Shown here: in pieces, positions 6,638-7,519 of the stretch | How the letters are laid out: each line of letters starts with the position of its first letter | How positions within the stretch are numbered: the first letter of the stretch is position 1 | DNA from: Candidatus Krumholzibacteriia bacterium | Lineage (GTDB): Bacteria; Krumholzibacteriota; Krumholzibacteriia; LZORAL124-64-63 | NCBI GenBank assembly: GCA_029935695.1 | Contig: JAOZJV010000162.1 | Location: forward strand, 1-7,519 | DNA length: 7,519 bases | Reading direction: 5' to 3' | The notes under the pieces: model-generated | Told to the model about the DNA's origin: nothing | The model's input: only the letters and a program-made list of their open reading frames with translations | The model's database searches: none | Translations under genes and position numbers: made by a program

Positions 6638-7463
6638 AGGAATAATCCCCCCGCTTAAAAATAAAGAACCCACTACCAGCACTGACCAGCCCAATAAAAA
6701 TCGGATACACCATAGCCCAGATCAGATACCCTGTGCGCCCAAAATTATCCAAAATGACATAAGCCGAAGGCCCCAGCAAAACCAGCTGCGGATCAAACAG
6801 CAACATCGAAGCCGTACGGAAAGACTGCAGAGGATTGGCCAATGAAATACCAATGGCCCATTCAGGCGGCAGGCCTTCCTTGATGAGCACAGCCAGCATG
6901 ATGAGATCCAGGAAAAGCAACAATACCAGCCAGGTGACAAAGGCGCCGCCCTGGGCTACATCCGTTGAACGGGATAAGGTGGAAATCAACATGCCAATAC
7001 CCAGGAAGCACCAGGCCAGAGCTGCCAGCAATCCCGTGTAGAAAAGAACCTGGAACCAGGGAATAGCCACCCCTTTGACGGCTCCAAAAACAATAGCCAA
7101 AAGCATCGCCCCGAAAACAGGCATGAAGACCACCAGGAAACGCCCGGCCAGTTTGCCCCAATACCAGGCACCAATGCTCACTGGCAACGACAGGATGTAC
7201 TCGAACACACCGGCTTCACGGTCGCCAACCACCGAACGCACGGTGGTGATGAGCATGAAGATGGGCAGGATGGCCATGGTGATCTGCAGGTAGGTCACCA
7301 GCAAACGGGACAGGCCCGTGAAACCCATCACCCGTGATTCAGTGAGGCCGGAAACGAACAGCCCAACCATCACTCCGCCAAACACCAGAGAGTAAACCAG
7401 AAACCAGCGGGCGCGCAGTGATTCGCCGATATCCGCCTGGGCCAGTTGAATCAATTGCTTCAT
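6636..7463 (-). CDS. nosY: NosY-like ABC-2 type membrane permease
   Basis: The 275-residue product is an integral membrane ABC-2 permease, closely matching NosY in size (about 275 aa) and pattern. About six hydrophobic segments are visible: roughly 19-40, 56-78, 108-130, 137-162, 172-195 and 247-270. After the second comes the family motif VRSVVGDREAGVFEYILSLP (75-94), and the late stretch LANPLQSFRTASML (208-221) followed by GPSAYVILDNFG (231-242) resembles NosY. NosY pairs with the NosF ATPase to drive transport for NosD-dependent copper-site maturation of nitrous oxide reductase. The ATG at 7463 has AAGGA 10 nt upstream and begins with the usual NosY-like amphipathic helix (MKQLIQLAQADIGESLRARW). 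The matching ATPase gene is expected just upstream, beyond the window. A generic multidrug-type ABC-2 permease is the main alternative, but the nearby NosD homologue favours NosY. Confidence 0.75.
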   Translation of the reverse strand: MKQLIQLAQADIGESLRARWFLVYSLVFGGVMVGLFVSGLTESRVMGFTGLSRLLVTYLQITMAILPIFMLITTVRSVVGDREAGVFEYILSLPVSIGAWYWGKLAGRFLVVFMPVFGAMLLAIVFGAVKGVAIPWFQVLFYTGLLAALAWCFLGIGMLISTLSRSTDVAQGGAFVTWLVLLLFLDLIMLAVLIKEGLPPEWAIGISLANPLQSFRTASMLLFDPQLVLLGPSAYVILDNFGRTGYLIWAMVYPIFIGLVSAGSGFFIFKRGDYS

Positions 7464-7519
7464 TTACCTGTCATCCTTTTAGCTAGTGAGCTTCTTGCTC
7501 GCGGGTTCGAATATGCTCC
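7464..7519 (-). other. Possible 3' end of an upstream - strand gene (ATPase expected)
   Basis: The 56 bases upstream of the nosY-like gene are open from the window edge in all three - strand frames before their stops: TAG at 7485-7483, TAA at 7481-7479, and TGA at 7462-7460, the last overlapping the nosY ATG as ATGA. NosF is the expected neighbour, but 10-20 codons are too few to choose the frame or name the gene. AAGGA at 7478-7474 is the likely ribosome binding site of nosY. Confidence 0.25.

Noticed and set aside
1..7519. tRNA, rRNA, CRISPR array or intact insertion sequence
   Set aside because: I saw no spaced direct repeats, no cloverleaf-like sequence, no rRNA segment and no intact transposase in the window.

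Overview
The window looks like a chromosomal stretch of a Gram-negative bacterium of mid GC. Three consecutive + strand genes encode proteins with clear signal peptides, and two genes match parts of the NosDFY apparatus that matures nitrous oxide reductase. An anaerobic or denitrifying lineage would fit, for example Desulfobacterota or another deep Gram-negative group. The taxonomic guess is weak because no rRNA, tRNA or lineage marker is present.

Layout. Positions 1-651 are AT-rich and hold no gene I can defend. They contain a perfect 8-bp inverted repeat and a few short protein-like open frames that may be relics. Positions 652-5162 are a tight + strand operon: a secreted C69-family dipeptidase (652-2277), an unrecognised secreted protein of 546 aa (2294-3934), and a NosD-like periplasmic beta-helix protein (GTG start, 3936-5162). 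The gaps are 16 nt and 1 nt. Positions 5175-7463 are on the - strand: a NosY-like ABC-2 membrane permease (7463-6636), followed 9 nt downstream by an AlbA_2/Schlafen plus HATPase_c_4 plus winged-helix protein (6626-5175). The two operons converge with only 12 nt between stop codons, and a 15-nt perfect AT-rich palindrome covers that junction. The 56 nt beyond 7463 probably hold the end of another gene; an ATPase partner (nosF) would be expected there, but the frame cannot be decided.

How the genes may work together. In known nos clusters, nosD, nosF and nosY are adjacent and co-oriented, and together form a periplasmic protein plus ABC transporter used in Cu-site assembly of NosZ. Here NosD and NosY face each other from opposite strands. 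NosD has been placed behind a peptidase and an unknown exported protein, and NosY is coupled to a DNA-binding/ATPase-type protein. Either this is a rearranged nos locus with later insertions, or a NosDFY-type transporter has been recruited to a different envelope function. The window alone cannot decide between these.
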